A DNA stretch of 64,000 bases. Origin: Leucogyrophana mollusca. Taxonomy: Eukaryota; Basidiomycota; Agaricomycetes; Boletales. The DNA lies in NCBI GenBank assembly GCA_021014945.1, contig MU266343.1:124001-188000 (forward strand), written 5' to 3'. Positions 32,193 to 45,300 of the stretch are shown piece after piece (the first letter of the stretch is position 1; every line of letters begins with the position of its first letter). The notes beneath the pieces are model-generated. The model was not told the origin of the DNA, did not search any database, and was given only the letters and a program-made list of their open reading frames with translations. The position numbers and the translations under genes were made by a program.

Positions 32193-33258
32193 AGTGAGCG
32201 AGCAGGTTACTCGAGCAGCGATAACGCGGACGCCTTGAAGTACCCGTCCCAGGAAGTTCCCAAGCTGTTTCTCGGCTTCATCGTGGCCAAGTCAGCAGAT
32301 AACGGGACCGCAGAGGATCAAGGAAACGAGGGCGAGCGTGGAATCGCGTCGCGAGAGTTGCAGGAAGGGTCGAGAGATAAGGAACGGCTGAATAAAATTA
32401 GCACAGATAGAAGTGGACGTCATGCTGCGACAAGTGGATCTCGACATCAGGTGGTCAGGCCTGTCATTGTCAAGTCACCGCGTGCGAAAAGTAAGAAAAA
32501 GGCGGGATACAGTGCTGCAACCGTGCCCTGTCCACCTGCAGTAGAACTCTGTCCTAGTCCAGGATCCGATACGCAGCACAGAAGGCACTTAACTGTTTCG
32601 CAAACTTTTGCGGCGCAAAGGTACGACGCCTATGGTGGAAGTGCAGCTCACTGCTAATAGCAACTCACGCTCGGCGTCACGAGCAAGTGCTCCCGGGAGC
32701 CTAAAGGCGAGTTACTGATAAGCACCAGCTCGCTGACACTAGAACGGCATGGTGATGGCCAAGCAGGCCAATACTGAAACTCCGAGAGGCCGATTGGTGG
32801 TCATGTATACCACAGGTGGATAAAGTGTGAACCGTCCTGACTAAGCCAAGACCAAGCGTCCAAGATGTCAAACATTGGCGGCTGACGACAGGAGCGTACT
32901 GTTGAAGGCGACTACCATCGAGTGTTGCGGGGTTTGGGCTTCTTAGTGATAGAGCAGTCGGATTCCAGTCGTTTGAGGACTGCCACGAATGGGATCAAAA
33001 GCGCCAGGGTAGTAACGCCGTCGCACAGTTGGCGGTGCATCAATTGCTCGATATCATACCAATAGGTTTGAGTGCTCCCCGAGGAGCTACGACGACGCTA
33101 AACAGACAAGCGGGAAGGATCCCCGGAATCGAAGTCATCAAGCAGACATCCCTGACAGGATCAAGTCATCGCGCATAGAATCCACAAAAAGATGATATTA
33201 TACCAGACTAACCCGGCGCAGATAAACTGAAAAAACTTTCCCCCACCTCTCGTGCCCA
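32193..33258. other. Spacer upstream of the amidase
   Basis: The plus-strand frame 32235-32657 (140 codons) runs antisense from the amidase promoter and shows no domain. The remainder has no long frame. Confidence 0.5.
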
Positions 33259-35867
33259 TCACCACTTGGGAGCATCGCCGGTAGTCGTGCTCCATTCCGT
33301 GCCAGGTGGAACCGTCCAATCCCCGTGGCAGTCATGTATCCAATCCGTTGTGCGGATAATCTCCTTCTGCGCCTCCACGAACGCGTCTACAGGACAGAGG
33401 CCGTGGCTGTGTTCCGGGCAGGTCTTAATACCAGTAAGGGGAGCGACTCCATCATTGATCACGATGCGAATCTGGGGTCCGGGCTCAGACTCGCAAGCCA
33501 GTACTGTGAATATGTCTGAGATGAGAGCGGGCTGGTGGAGGAGGATAATGCGTACGCTGGAACTGCATATTGGTGGCGAAAGGCGCCAGCTCCGAGACCT
33601 TGAAGGATCGATTGGCAGGTATATGGTCGGATGGGAGGGGACCCGATGCCGCGAAGGTTGATAGGTTGAGAGCCGTGATGACTGGTCCAGAGATGAGCGT
33701 TTGCAATAACCGACGGCAACGACAAACTCACCATTCAGGACAACCACCTCGTGTGTAGCATCTACGTATAAGCTGTGGCCGAAGGGGAAAGCATCGGGAG
33801 TATGTAGAGTTGCGTTTGTGGAAGAGTTGTGAGTCTCGATGGGAGTCTCGGTGAGTCTAGCCACAAGCTCTTGGATGTAACCGAGGCCCTGCACTCTAGC
33901 AACCGGAGACCCGAACGCTGAATCGTACCTAAAGACACTGTGAGTAGTTCATGAATTGAAGGAAGGCTCCCCCTACCAGAATACAAGATCAAGGCTGTAA
34001 CACAACTGTCAACGACTTTACAACTGAAGAACGGTAGTTATCAACTCACGCGTAATTGAAACCCTCCCATTCTTCTTGCGTGAAAAGCTCGCAGAACTTG
34101 GAATACCCGAGTGCAACTGTCTAAAGGAGGGATCGACCACCAACACACAATGGAAGTTATGCGATAAACTTGCCTCGTAAGCGCACATTTGTTGCATGGT
34201 ATAAACATCCTCGATGGTCAATTTAAATCCGCGAAGGTGGTGCTGGAGACGCTTATGCGCATGCTTCAAGTAGATAGATGTCCATTCCTTTACAAAAGTC
34301 AGAGAACGATTGGACTTGTTGTGCGTCTGTGCATTAGGGCAGCTGCATACGCTTATGAGTAACTTTCAATAGCCACTATAGCACTCAAACTCACGTCTCG
34401 TATGGTGCGAAGGTGTTGTTAAACTGGCAGCATAGGTTTGTTAGGGTGGGGTGAGGTGCGTGCGCTGAGACTCACTCCTGATGCTTCGATGGTTATGAGT
34501 TGCTGGTATTGACCATCAAATGGGTAACCAAAAAAGCCGATCGCGAAGTTCATTGCGGAGGCTAACATGCGATCCCTAGCAAAGGCTCAGAGGGTCGCGA
34601 GCACTGGTTAGGTGGAGCTCACTCACTGTGACTCCGTGCGGAAAACCGGAATAGTATTTGACTCGGTAAAATTCTACAAGGATCATCAGTCACTCGATCA
34701 CAAAACAGGTTACCTGTACATGCCTTCAACAAGAAACCGTATTTCAAGCGCATGGAGACACCGAGATCGACTAGAACAAAGTGAGTATCACGTATATTCC
34801 AACTCAGGCGAGCTCACAGAGCTGTTGTCTTCCAAACGGCGTCAAAACTGGTTTTAAGGTTAGCGAATGTATGTTACATGAGCAATATTCCATTTACCTT
34901 CTTCACCAAGTTTATAGGTCCTGAAAGCTGGTGAGACACAGATGACTTAATGTATGGTATCACTAACCAGTCATTAAGGAAGGATAGTTTTCCCGTTGCC
35001 TCCCAGTCAGCAGCAGATTTGTGCAACTTGCTTGCCAGTGACGCCGGTCCCCCATAGTTAGCTGCAAGGGAGCACCCTCAGATGGTTCTATCAAGGAAAT
35101 GCAAATACAAGACGAACCCCAAGAAGTAGGATAGCGAGCACCGTGACGATGCAAGAGATGTAGACCAGTAATGCGACAAGTTTCTGGAGGCTCGGGCCCA
35201 GATTCGACGCCAAATGCACCTTTGCCTACACTGTACCAAGGTGAAAGGTTACCCCAACTTCGGAATAAGTTAAAGTCGTCATTCTTGGGGCTCTCTTTGG
35301 AGTCTTTCGACTCGTGTAGCTTGGTTGGCAGGACAAGTTGTGCCGCCCCAGTATGCAGAGGATATGAAGGAGCGGTAGCAATTAAAGCTGGCTCGGCACC
35401 AGTAGGTGTTCCGCCCGCATAACCAACACTATTCCGAGTCAGTTCACCTTCATTGCACTGCGTACATGGAGGATAACTTACTTCGTGGGAAAGAGCTCGG
35501 GGAACGCGTTGGTGGGAGACGCAGGTGGAAAGTTGTGCACTTCTGTGGAGCCCACATATGGGGGAGCGAACTGATGCACACTATTGGGAGTGTCCGGTCG
35601 CGGACGGAATGAGTAGCACCCAGGACCCCAAACAGCAAGCTGTGCACCAAGACAAAGAGCAATGCCGCCAGCGAAAGAAGACGCGAGCTGGGCAAGAGTA
35701 AAGCGAGGTTGGGATGCCAAAAAACGAGAGCTGGTGGTTTGAGGCAAAGTAGGCTGAGTTGTATCAGTGTTGGTATCGTTCGAGAGGAGACCTTCTCGCT
35801 CGGAATCAGCGATATCTTCGTACTCCTTATATCTCGTTCCCCCCTCAACGTCTCTGGGTTGAGACAT
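33259..35867 (-). CDS. Histidine acid phosphatase, membrane-anchored (phytase/MINPP family)
   Basis: Branch-2 histidine phosphatase releasing phosphate from phosphomonoesters such as inositol phosphates. Residues 1-45 are cytosolic and charged, and a hydrophobic segment about residues 50-75 (LAQLASSFAGGIALCLGAQLAVW) suggests a type II membrane anchor rather than a cleaved signal. The catalytic RHGARYPT follows in LHLLHRHGARYPTSW. After many short introns, VDATHEVVVLN carries the second catalytic His (the HD/HE motif of the family) and DGVAPLTGIKTCP lies near the C-terminus, which ends TTGDAPKW. Several N-glycosylation sites (NSST, NATL, NRSF) fit an extracytosolic catalytic domain. An in-frame ATG at 35918 would add 17 residues; 35867 is chosen for its plainer cytosolic start. 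Confidence 0.9.
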
Positions 35868-36602
35868 AGCCTCGCAAAGAGAATGCAGACGACAAGTAAC
35901 GAATGTAAAGGTGCTCAAGAGCGTTAGAGAACCGAGAAGGGAGGCGAATCGGTGCCCCTGCTGAATCCAAGCGATCCGAGAATGGAACTACTTTCCCACG
36001 ACTACCTACCACCACAGTTCAGCGCGACGTCTATCATGGTTATACTTAGCGAGGAGCTCGTCCCAGACGACATATGAAACGGACTCTTTGAACTAACTAC
36101 CACAGCTGGTTTATTGCTTCAGATTCACCTTCTCCCAAATAACGCTTCTCTAGCCCCAGCAGAAGATCGAACGGGGTCAGCTCAAGCAGTGGCAGCCTTG
36201 ACTGAGGAACTGTTGACAGACATAGAGCCCCAGGGAAACCCATCCGCCCTCGAACTCTCCCAATATTTGTGAAATACAGACTTCCGCAGCACAGACAGCG
36301 ACACCATCGCCCTCTTACTCATGCTATATTTGATGCACCGGGCCACCATAACCGATGCACATACCCGGCTCGCTGGGAAACATCAGTTTCAATGTGATTC
36401 GGACTTTGTGAGTCGCAAGTGATTGCTTGTTGGGCCCGCAGGTGCACGGCATTGTTACGCTAGGGTCCAGCTCGATCAAAACCTGTCTGCGCAGTAACCA
36501 CTAGTGCTGTGCATCAGCTCTTTGGGCGCTAGGGGTTTCTATATAAAACGCCGACAGACGATCAAAGACATCACGTTTCTTTGATCCTCACTCCCCATCA
36601 CG
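35868..36602. other. Divergent spacer between phosphatase and P450
   Basis: Holds the promoters of two genes read outward. No gene is seen; a TATA element serves the P450 side. Confidence 0.5.
36540..36549 (+). promoter_or_regulatory. TATA box of tandem P450 copy 1
   Basis: TATATAAAAC 54-63 bp before ATG 36603. The second P450 copy has TATATATA at nearly the same distance. Confidence 0.6.
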
Positions 36603-39001
36603 ATGATTTCGAATATTCTTGTATCAGCTGCGCTAGCGTTATTGGCGTTGGGTCTCTGGAAGGTCGGCCAACGCGTAGTGCGTCCATACCTGTCTCCTCT
36701 TCGCAACATGCCAGGACCCAAGACCTCCAACTGGTTATACGGAAACCTGTTAGACATGTTTAACGTCGTAAGCTTGTCCTTATATCATGTTTATTCTCGT
36801 TTATCCACTCTTCAAAAATCAGGAAAGTCCCGCGGTTCCCGAGTGGATGAAAGAGTATGGCCAGACGTTTAGGTACAGGAGCTTCTTAAATGTGAGTTTT
36901 TGCCTCGTTTAACAGGAGAACTACCTCGAGCGAGATTCATACAGACATACGCATTCTTCACAATGGACAATCGCGCCTTGAACCATGTCTTTACCCACTC
37001 CAATGACTATCAAAAACCGGAACCGGCGAGATATAATTTGGGTCGTATTCTTGGAAAAGGTTCGAACAGTAGTGCTATACGTGTGACATCTCGTAACAGT
37101 TTTATTTAGGTGTTCTGGTCGTAGAAGGTAGAAACCGTCTAGAGCACATCGTCGTTCAATACCCAATGCTAATGTGATCTGTAGGCCCACAGCATCGCCA
37201 GCAGGTTAGTCTGCGTCCCCCACGATAGCGAAATGCTACTAACGCCCCTCCCTTGAAACAGAGGCGGATCATGGTGAGTATTCCTGACGTGGGAAGCCTC
37301 AGCAGAAGCTCAACGACCGTAATAGAACCCTGGCTTTGGTCCTGCGCAGATCCGCGACCTCACCGACGTTTTCTTCGAGAAGGCGATCAAGGTAATCCAA
37401 TAACGACTCGTAGTCTTTGAAATGGGAACGCTGACCAACCCTGATGATAGCTTCGCGACGTGTGGACCTCTTCGGTTATTCAAGATGATGCCGGAAAACC
37501 GAAGCGCGTCAACGTAATGCCGTGGCTGAGCAGAATGACGCTGGATGTCATTGGACTTGCGGGTCCGTACAACGACATTCTAAGTATGAAGTTGAAGCCA
37601 TCACTGACTTGACGGAATTGTAGGGTTCAATTACGAGTTCAATGCCCTCAACGTAAACGAGACGCCAAATGAGCTCAGTGCGGCCTTCGAATCGATGGTC
37701 ACCACAAATCAAGCAGCGGACAAACTAGCACTTCTCCAAGAAATGTTCCCGCCTTTCAGAGTCATTGTACGTGCCCATAACACTTTCGTTGGAACATCAT
37801 CTGACTATGGCGTCGCAAATAGCCCACTGAGCGCACCAAAAAGATCGACAGGTCGCAAAAAACAATGGGCCGGATTGGGCAGCAACTCCTAAGTGATGCC
37901 AAGGCTTCTGTGATAGCCTCAGAAGGAGGCGAGAAAGTTGAGAAAAGTAGTGTTCAAGGACGTGATCTGCTCAGTCTTTTGGTACGAGCCAACATGGCTA
38001 CCGACATCCCCGAGAGCCAGAGACTTTCAGACGAAGATGTGCTTTCCCGTCCGTCCCTTTCCAAATTTGGCGTCGGTTGTTTCTGACGGCCTTTTTCGTT
38101 TTCCAGAGGTTCCCACTTTCCTGGTCGCTGGTCACGAAACGACAAGGTAAGCAACTAGCAGTGCTCGTCTGCGAGCCTTTGCTAACATGCGAACAGCACA
38201 TCCACTACATGGGCGCTCTACGCTCTTACGCTGGCGCCTGACATTCAGACCAAGCTAAGAGAAGAATTGCTCACTATTGGCACAGACACACCTTCCATGG
38301 ATGAGCTCATGGCGCTGCCCTACTTAGATGCGGTCGTACGAGAGACTCTTCGCGTCCATGCGCCCGTTCCTGCCGCACTCAGGGTCGCAATGAAGGACGA
38401 CGTCATCCCGCTGGAAATTCCTTTCAAAGACACGAATGGAAATTTGCAACACGAGATCAGGTTAGTTTTCTTCCTTCATACTGACCACCTTTCTCTCAAC
38501 CATACAATTCTGGCCAGGGTCAGCAAGGGTGACGGAATAATGATTCCGATACTGTCCATCAACAGGTCTGAGGCTGTATGGGGAGCGGATGCTGAAGAGT
38601 TCAGGTATGCTGCTCCTTTTTGACAAATTTATCATGCCTGAACTCTGAACTTAACAGACCCGAGCGGTGGGGTTCAGTCCCAGAGGCAGCATCTCATATT
38701 CCGGGAGTCTGGGGCCACCTTCTGAGCTTCCTCGGGGGGCCTCGTGCCTGCATCGGCTTCCGGTTCTCTCTCGTAGAGTGAGTGCCTGCCTTTGACCATC
38801 TCGACATCGCGCTGATCTTCGTGTGATATCTTCAGGATGAAAGCTCTGTTATTTACACTTATTCGCTCTTTCGAGTTTGAACTGGCCGTGCCCGCGAGTA
38901 GCATCGGTTCGATAGCGGCGATAGTCCAACGCCCTTATGTTCGTGGGGAGCCAGAGAGATACCAGTTACCCCTTTTGATCAAACCATACCAAAGGTCATA
39001 A
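36603..39001 (+). CDS. Cytochrome P450 monooxygenase, tandem copy 1
   Basis: ER P450 with an N-terminal anchor ([20 protein letters not shown]) and hinge [16 protein letters not shown]. More than ten introns, some exons tiny: PQHRQQ and RRIM are separate short exons around 37185-37274. Motifs in order: [22 protein letters not shown] helix [12 protein letters not shown] helix [19 protein letters not shown] and haem loop [22 protein letters not shown] with the Cys ligand intact. Stop at 38999-39001 after LLIKPYQRS. Closely similar to copy 2 at 39708 across its whole length and with matching intron sites, so the pair is a recent duplication. Substrate unknown; fungal P450s with this haem loop include fatty-acid and terpene oxidases. 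Confidence 0.93.
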
Positions 39002-39707
39002 GGCGTCCCATCGTTCACTCTGACCTGTTTGAAATGCATTGTTTCGCTGCCCCCTTTTCATTCTTCAATTACTTATTCTAATTTACTAGTAGAGACTTGT
39101 TATTACCTGCATGTAGAAGCGGCACGTACGTGCTTGTCACACCCCGGGACCTAGGTACCTTACACCATCACGATAGCTCGACATATCTTTTATCGCAAGT
39201 CTGTGCCCCTCGTTGTTCAACTTGTTGCTGTCTGTGCCTTGACCCTTGATGAGCCAGTGATGTGGGAACCAGGGGGGGGTGACTCACCCATTTTGGTGGG
39301 TGGGAAAGCAGAGGGAACACCTGTTGACGACATACGTATGCGTATGAAACGTTGATACATAGCATCTACATATCTTCAGATTCTTGATTCCAATTGTCTT
39401 CATAAAGTGTTTGAACAGCGTCAAAGGACTCCCGATTTTACCGGGACTCGGGAATTCTTCCCCTGACCAAGACTGTAGGCAAAGGTCGTGGGCTTGCGCA
39501 ATCGAACGGCAAGCCTACTGGATACTACGTGTACTGACCTGCGTATAGTGGCCGTGGTGGACAAGCCGGTCGACTGCGGATCACCTTGACATATGATTTC
39601 ATCTATGCCGAAGACTTACCCAGCTATACCCGCATCCTATATATACTGCACGTATTGTTGCATGGGAGATCATAGTATAATCCCGTTTTCTCGTCGCTCA
39701 CGCCTTC
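39002..39707. other. Spacer between tandem P450s
   Basis: No gene seen. A short run GGGGGGGTGACTCACCC lies near 39280, and TATATATA at 39648-39655 is 53-60 bp before the next ATG. Confidence 0.5.
39648..39655 (+). promoter_or_regulatory. TATA box of tandem P450 copy 2
   Basis: TATATATA 53-60 bp upstream of ATG 39708, mirroring the arrangement of copy 1. Confidence 0.55.
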
Positions 39708-42130
39708 ATGTTCCAAAAGCTTGCACTCTCGGCGTCTCTGGCGCTGCTTGGATTCGGTCTTTGGAAAGTCGGTAAACTCGCTGTTCATCGGATCACGTCT
39801 CCGCTTCGTAACATCCGGGGCCCAAAAAGCACTAGTTGGCTTTATGGAAACATGAAGGATATATTCGAGGCTGTAAGAGCAAGCCTCTATCCCGCCGTTC
39901 ATATGACACTCATTCATCCCGCAGGAGAACTCAGTCTTGCACGAGCAATGGGTTAAAGAATATGGCCCAACGCTCAAATACCAAGGGTTTCTCAACGTGA
40001 GTTATTGATCGTCCAGAGCTAACGATATCTGACTTCGAGGTCGAATATGCAGATAGATCGTCTGTTCACAATGGACCTTCGAGCGCTGAACCATGTCCTC
40101 ACGCATAGTAACGATTACCAGAAGCCAGAGCAGGTCAGGTATAATCTGTCTCAGATCCTTGGAGAAGGTGCGGCTCTCTGTCTTCGTATCTTCTGGTGCT
40201 TATCGCGTTTTTCCAGGTGTTTTGTTTGTTGAAGGTGGGTCTAATCGGAGCTCTCGGCTTGCGGTATATTGAAAATTGACATGAGCTGTGTAGGCGCCCA
40301 ACATAGACAGCAGGTGTGCATTCAAAATCCGTTGCTATTGTAGTTTACTGACTTAAAGAACGGAACAGAGGAGAATTATGGTAAAGATCAACTCAAACAA
40401 CGTACACATACCGACTGACACGTCGCATCAGAATCCTGCTTTCGGTCCTGCTCAGATTCGCGGGCTGACAGAGGTATTCTTGGCTAAATCGATCAAGGTA
40501 CCCTGTGGACTTTTCTAATGATACGCTCTCTTACCTCTATCTCGATGCTTGTGTAGCTCCGGGATGTCCTGATGTCGGTAAGCAAAGATGAGTCGGGAAA
40601 TGCAAAGCGCACCGACATCATGGCCTGGCTGAGTAGAATGACTTTGGATGTAATCGGGCTTGCTGGTACGTGTTTGGGCCCATGGATACGCCCAAGCTCC
40701 TGCTGATTTTCATACGCGTAGGATTTAACTACGAGTTTAACGCGCTCGATGCCAACGACAAGCAGAATGAGCTTAACGAGGCTTTTTCGACGATGTTCTC
40801 AGCTGGTCGGGACGCGAGCGTACTGCCCATGCTCCAAGGATGGATCCCTCCTCTCAGGGCAATTGTAAGTCGATCATATATGTGTGCACCGAAGCTCATT
40901 GACGTGTCGCCTCACTGTTTCCCTTTGCAGCCGACAGATCGTGGTAGGAAGATTGGCGTCGCGCAGAAGACGATGGGGCGTATCGGGCGCGAACTGTTAC
41001 GGGACGCGAAAGCTGCTGTCATGGCCTCCCAAGGCGACGGAAAGAATGGCGTCATCGAAAAGAGCAGCATGCAGGGACGGGACTTACTCACTCTTCTTGT
41101 CCGAGCCAACATGGCGACCGATATACCGGATAGTCAAAAGCTGTCTGACGAGGATGTCCTAGCTCGTATGTTTTTCAAATTCTGGTCTTTTTTTTATCTC
41201 ACTACGGACCTCTGTACAGAGGTACCCACGTTTTTGGTCGCTGGTCATGAGACAACGAGGTATGTATGTCATGTTGTTTGTCTCCAGTGTCTTGTTGACC
41301 ACAAGATAGCACGGCCACGACATGGGCACTGTTTTCACTTACCCAGAGACCTGAGGTTCAGACCAAGCTTCGCGAGGAACTGTTCACATTAGAAACCGAG
41401 ACACCCTCGATGGACGAACTATCTTCACTTCCTTATCTCGACGCCGTCGTACGTGAGACTCTGCGTGTCCATGCTCCGGTGCCCAGTACAGTCCGAATTG
41501 CGATGAAAGACGACGTCCTACCACTGGATACACCTTTCACAGACAAAAAGGGGAGAGTCCAGACTGGTATCAAGTAAGTTTATTGTCCGTGTTGGTGGCA
41601 ATAATATCTTACCTGGATCGTCTGTACCTCAAGAGTCAACAAAGGTGATCCGATCTTCATACCCATCCTCGCTATCAATAGATCCGAGGCACTATGGGGT
41701 CCCGACGCCGCAGAGTTCAAGTGAGACCAAGATCAAGTCTTTTCTTCCAACCTCGCTAACAAATCCTGATGGGCACTAGACCAGAGCGCTGGGAGTCTAT
41801 CCCCGACTCTGCCTCTCATATTCCGGGAGTGTGGGGACACCTACTTACTTTCCTCGGCGGTCCTCGTGCATGCATCGGTTATCGTTTCTCTCTTATCGAG
41901 TAAGCACGCCTACCCCGCAAACAAACGCACACTAATCACATCGACCTGCGCTGTTTGATAGAATGAAAGCCTTGCTCTTCACGCTTGTTCGCGCTTTCGA
42001 ATTTGAGCTCGCCGTTCCGGGGAGCGACATTGGCAAGAAGTCGGTCATTGTTCAACGTCCCTTTGTACGCAGCGAGCCCGACAGCAGAAGCCAGATGCCG
42101 CTCTTAATCAAGCCCTTCCAAAGGACCTAA
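39708..42130 (+). CDS. Cytochrome P450 monooxygenase, tandem copy 2
   Basis: Paralogue of the preceding gene. Anchor [21 protein letters not shown], hinge [16 protein letters not shown], then [20 protein letters not shown], micro-exons AQHRQQ and [18 protein letters not shown] helix [15 protein letters not shown] helix [19 protein letters not shown] and haem loop [22 protein letters not shown]. All exons join and the stop is at 42128-42130 after LLIKPFQRT. Differences from copy 1 concentrate between residues 215 and 290 (for example [16 protein letters not shown] against [15 protein letters not shown]), which is where substrate-contacting F-G helices lie in P450s, so the copies may differ in substrate. 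This is an inference from alignment by eye. Confidence 0.93.
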
Positions 42131-42303
42131 GTTTATCCATCACTGTCTGAAGGATTTGGACTAGATGTGTATATTTATTACTTATTGCAGTCAGACATGT
42201 ATGAACCAATTGCAAGTTAGTTGTATCGGTATTGTAAATCCAGTGATGCATAATAGTCCTTCGAAAGGGATTCGTATCTAATGGTTCTCGTGTCTAAAGC
42301 GTG

Positions 42304-45300
42304 TCATGGGTTATCAGCCAGAAGTCTACTTAAAGATGATATGTGGGCCTCGCAGAGGGCAGAGAAGTAGAACTCGTGTTCAGAGTTGTGTGGTTGTACC
42401 AAGTTGTGTGCGATCTCGTGCGCTAGGGTGAAATACCTGGGGAAGAGGCATCAGATTCAGAAGTAAAGAGAGGTCTTCGCCGTTCCTACCATGATGTGAA
42501 TGCCTGAGAAACTTCACCCTTCTGAACATCAGCATCGTCTATGATTCATATAGCGTCAGGATTGAAGTGAGGGCCAAAGCACTGGGTAAGACGTACGCCA
42601 TGCCTCAAAGTAACGCAGGTTGAGAAATATGCTCCCATTCCTGTTGAAAGCGATTAAACCCCCTCCCATGTCGTAGAAAACATGCAAAGCCTCCGATGGA
42701 AGTTTATACGCATCACTCAGCCGGGTTATGATATGGATGAAACGGGCAAGCGGGTCTCGTTTGCGTGTCAGCATAGTGCTTGGTTCTGGAACGTCTGAAG
42801 TTTCCTATAATCAGCGTGATTAATTAGAACAAACACACATAGTGTACCTCGAGTGACGAATAGTTTCATTGTACCCATTTGCCCTAGAAAGGGTTAGCTG
42901 GGTTTGGGCGCGACGGATGTGCAGCTAGCTTACCGACAAGATCAAGGTCACCAACATGACCACTGATGTCGCAGTAACCGTCGTTCAGGGACTCCTTGAT
43001 CATTTCCATCTCGCGTCTGTTGTGGACCAGATTTCCCTGTTCGGGCTTGCAAGCATTGATCGCCATCGCCACATTGGCGCCTTCATGGGTAGACGTCAAT
43101 AATGGGCCAGTGCCACAAGAAAGAAAACACACGAATATTGTTGAGAGGGGTGACCACTGGAGTTCGCGTGTCAGGAGAGCGTGACGAGTTCCTACCAGTT
43201 TTCTGGATGTTACTTGTCGAGCCTTGACGGGAGTCCGGGTGGGTGTTAATGGGATTGGGATGATTACCATGCCCAGTAAGTTTGCGCTTCCATGTTTGCA
43301 GAGAGTTAACCACTGTCGAAGGCGATCTCGCTGGCGGTATGTCATTAGGTATGTGTTCAAGCTGCGTGGGCGACGACGACCTCGGTATAATTGGCGGGGC
43401 TGCAGTCGCATCTTCCTCGTTTACCCAGTCCCCGGGGATGTTATGACGTGATGGAGTTTTGGGGCGATGGAGAAGATTTCCTACTCGAGCTCCTACGCCT
43501 GTAGTAGGGGACGGGGCCCGAATCAGGGCGGAGTTTTCAGCATCGTGTCTCTTTGCTTCTTCCGCCACTTGTCGGTCATGCTGTTGCTGCCGAAGGATTT
43601 TGTCGACTGATGGTCGCTGTCAGCAGAGTTATCGTTGCGGTTAATGACAACATACTATTATATCCTCTCCGTTTCAAGGCCCTGAGGTCTGTGGAGAGAA
43701 TGGTCATAAAGAGGAGGGCATCATTCACTTTGACCGACTCGAACAAGAAACGACATAACGAGGTTGCGACCCTGTCCCAAAATTATAAGATTGTTGAATA
43801 TAAATTTGACATTCACTTACTCGTACATGTCGACCTGACCGTTACCCGCAAGCCACAGTTCAATCGGACCGTGACCACGCCTCTTAGCTGCGGCTGAAGC
43901 ATCTTGGCTTCGAGTCAGATTGGCGTCGTCGAACTCAAGAGACTTGACCACTGTAAGTTTACCGAACGTCTTGACTTTAAAGTTCTGCTCGTTGGTAAGC
44001 CAGCCGAGAGAGACGCGTGTTCGGGCATGAGTATGTTCGTGAAGAAAAAGCGGGAGCCGTTCCAGTACAAGGGAGCGAACATCGGTAGCGGTTTTCGAGT
44101 TTTTGATCTCCGAGGTCGTCTTGTAGTCTTCTCGGATGATGTTGCTTAAGCGCCTCGATCCCAGTGAGGCATAGAAGTCTACGTGCATCATCAAGCAAGC
44201 ATGTCACACCAGATACATCACTGACGCTCACTTTCTAACAGGTCCTCTTGGGGTGCGGCGAAAATTGAATCCCCAAATAGTTGATAACCGTTTGTGTCGT
44301 CGGCTATTACGATGTCCTGGGGCTTGCGCAAATCATATTGCAATTCCCACTCGTCTTCGTCCCACTCCGAGCTTTTGCGCGCGCCGCTTTTATCCGAGCG
44401 TTGCCTCCGTATTCCCAGCAGGACCGGGGAAGCTTTGAGACGACTGAGGGTCGCCGATGAGATGAGGCGACCATTAACGGCGAGATTTCGCAGTTCAACC
44501 AAGAAACTGAGGGGGATTATCAATAGGATCAAGAACATTCACCTCGGCAATGCCTTACTCACTTTTCACGTCCACCCGCAAGTTCATAAAATTTCCGTGG
44601 ACCACTAATCAATATGCCGGCGACTTCTTCTACGGAGGGCTCATGCTTGGAGCCGCATGCACTGAGGAAGCGATTCGCGGCGAGTCCAAAATCCACGAAG
44701 ACGAAGAGTTTTGAGTGGAACTGGCCTTTCGAAGCCGCTCCCAGATAACATTGGCTGGGCGAAAGCCATCGGTGGGAGGGCTTCTTGTCAGTTTCCGGCC
44801 CCCTCGAAGGCACAAAAGGAAGCTTTGATAAGACTGATAGTTGCGGTGACGAGAAGTCTACAAGGGTTGAGTTCTTGCTTTCGGTGAAGTGGTGAGACGC
44901 CTTACCTGCCACATGCCCAGCCAGTGTTTCGAAGCATTGCCGAGCAGCGTTTTCGTCCTTGGGTGGGTTCTTCTCCAGCAGGGAGACTAACATAAACGAA
45001 GGTGGATGGGTTCTCAAACCCAGTTTTGTTATCGCGACGTCGCGGAAAGCAGGCTGCACGACTGGAAACCCGAGCGAAGCCCATTCAGGGTCCGCAAACA
45101 CCTTTTCGCGAAATCAGAGGAAGTATCTCAGATCCAATTCTTTCGCTGACCTCTTTCAGAGTGCCCATGCGAGCGATTGAACCTTCTAGAGCTGGGATGA
45201 AGGCCACATCGGCGACCTGCTCGGGAACGTAATCAGGATATCGAGAGCCGAGATTATCGACCAGATACTTGAATGCGAGGTTTCGAATATCAGTGTCCGA

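Noticed and set aside
32235..32657. 140-codon plus-strand open frame antisense to the amidase promoter
   Set aside because: Composition is unremarkable, there is no recognisable product and no supporting start context.
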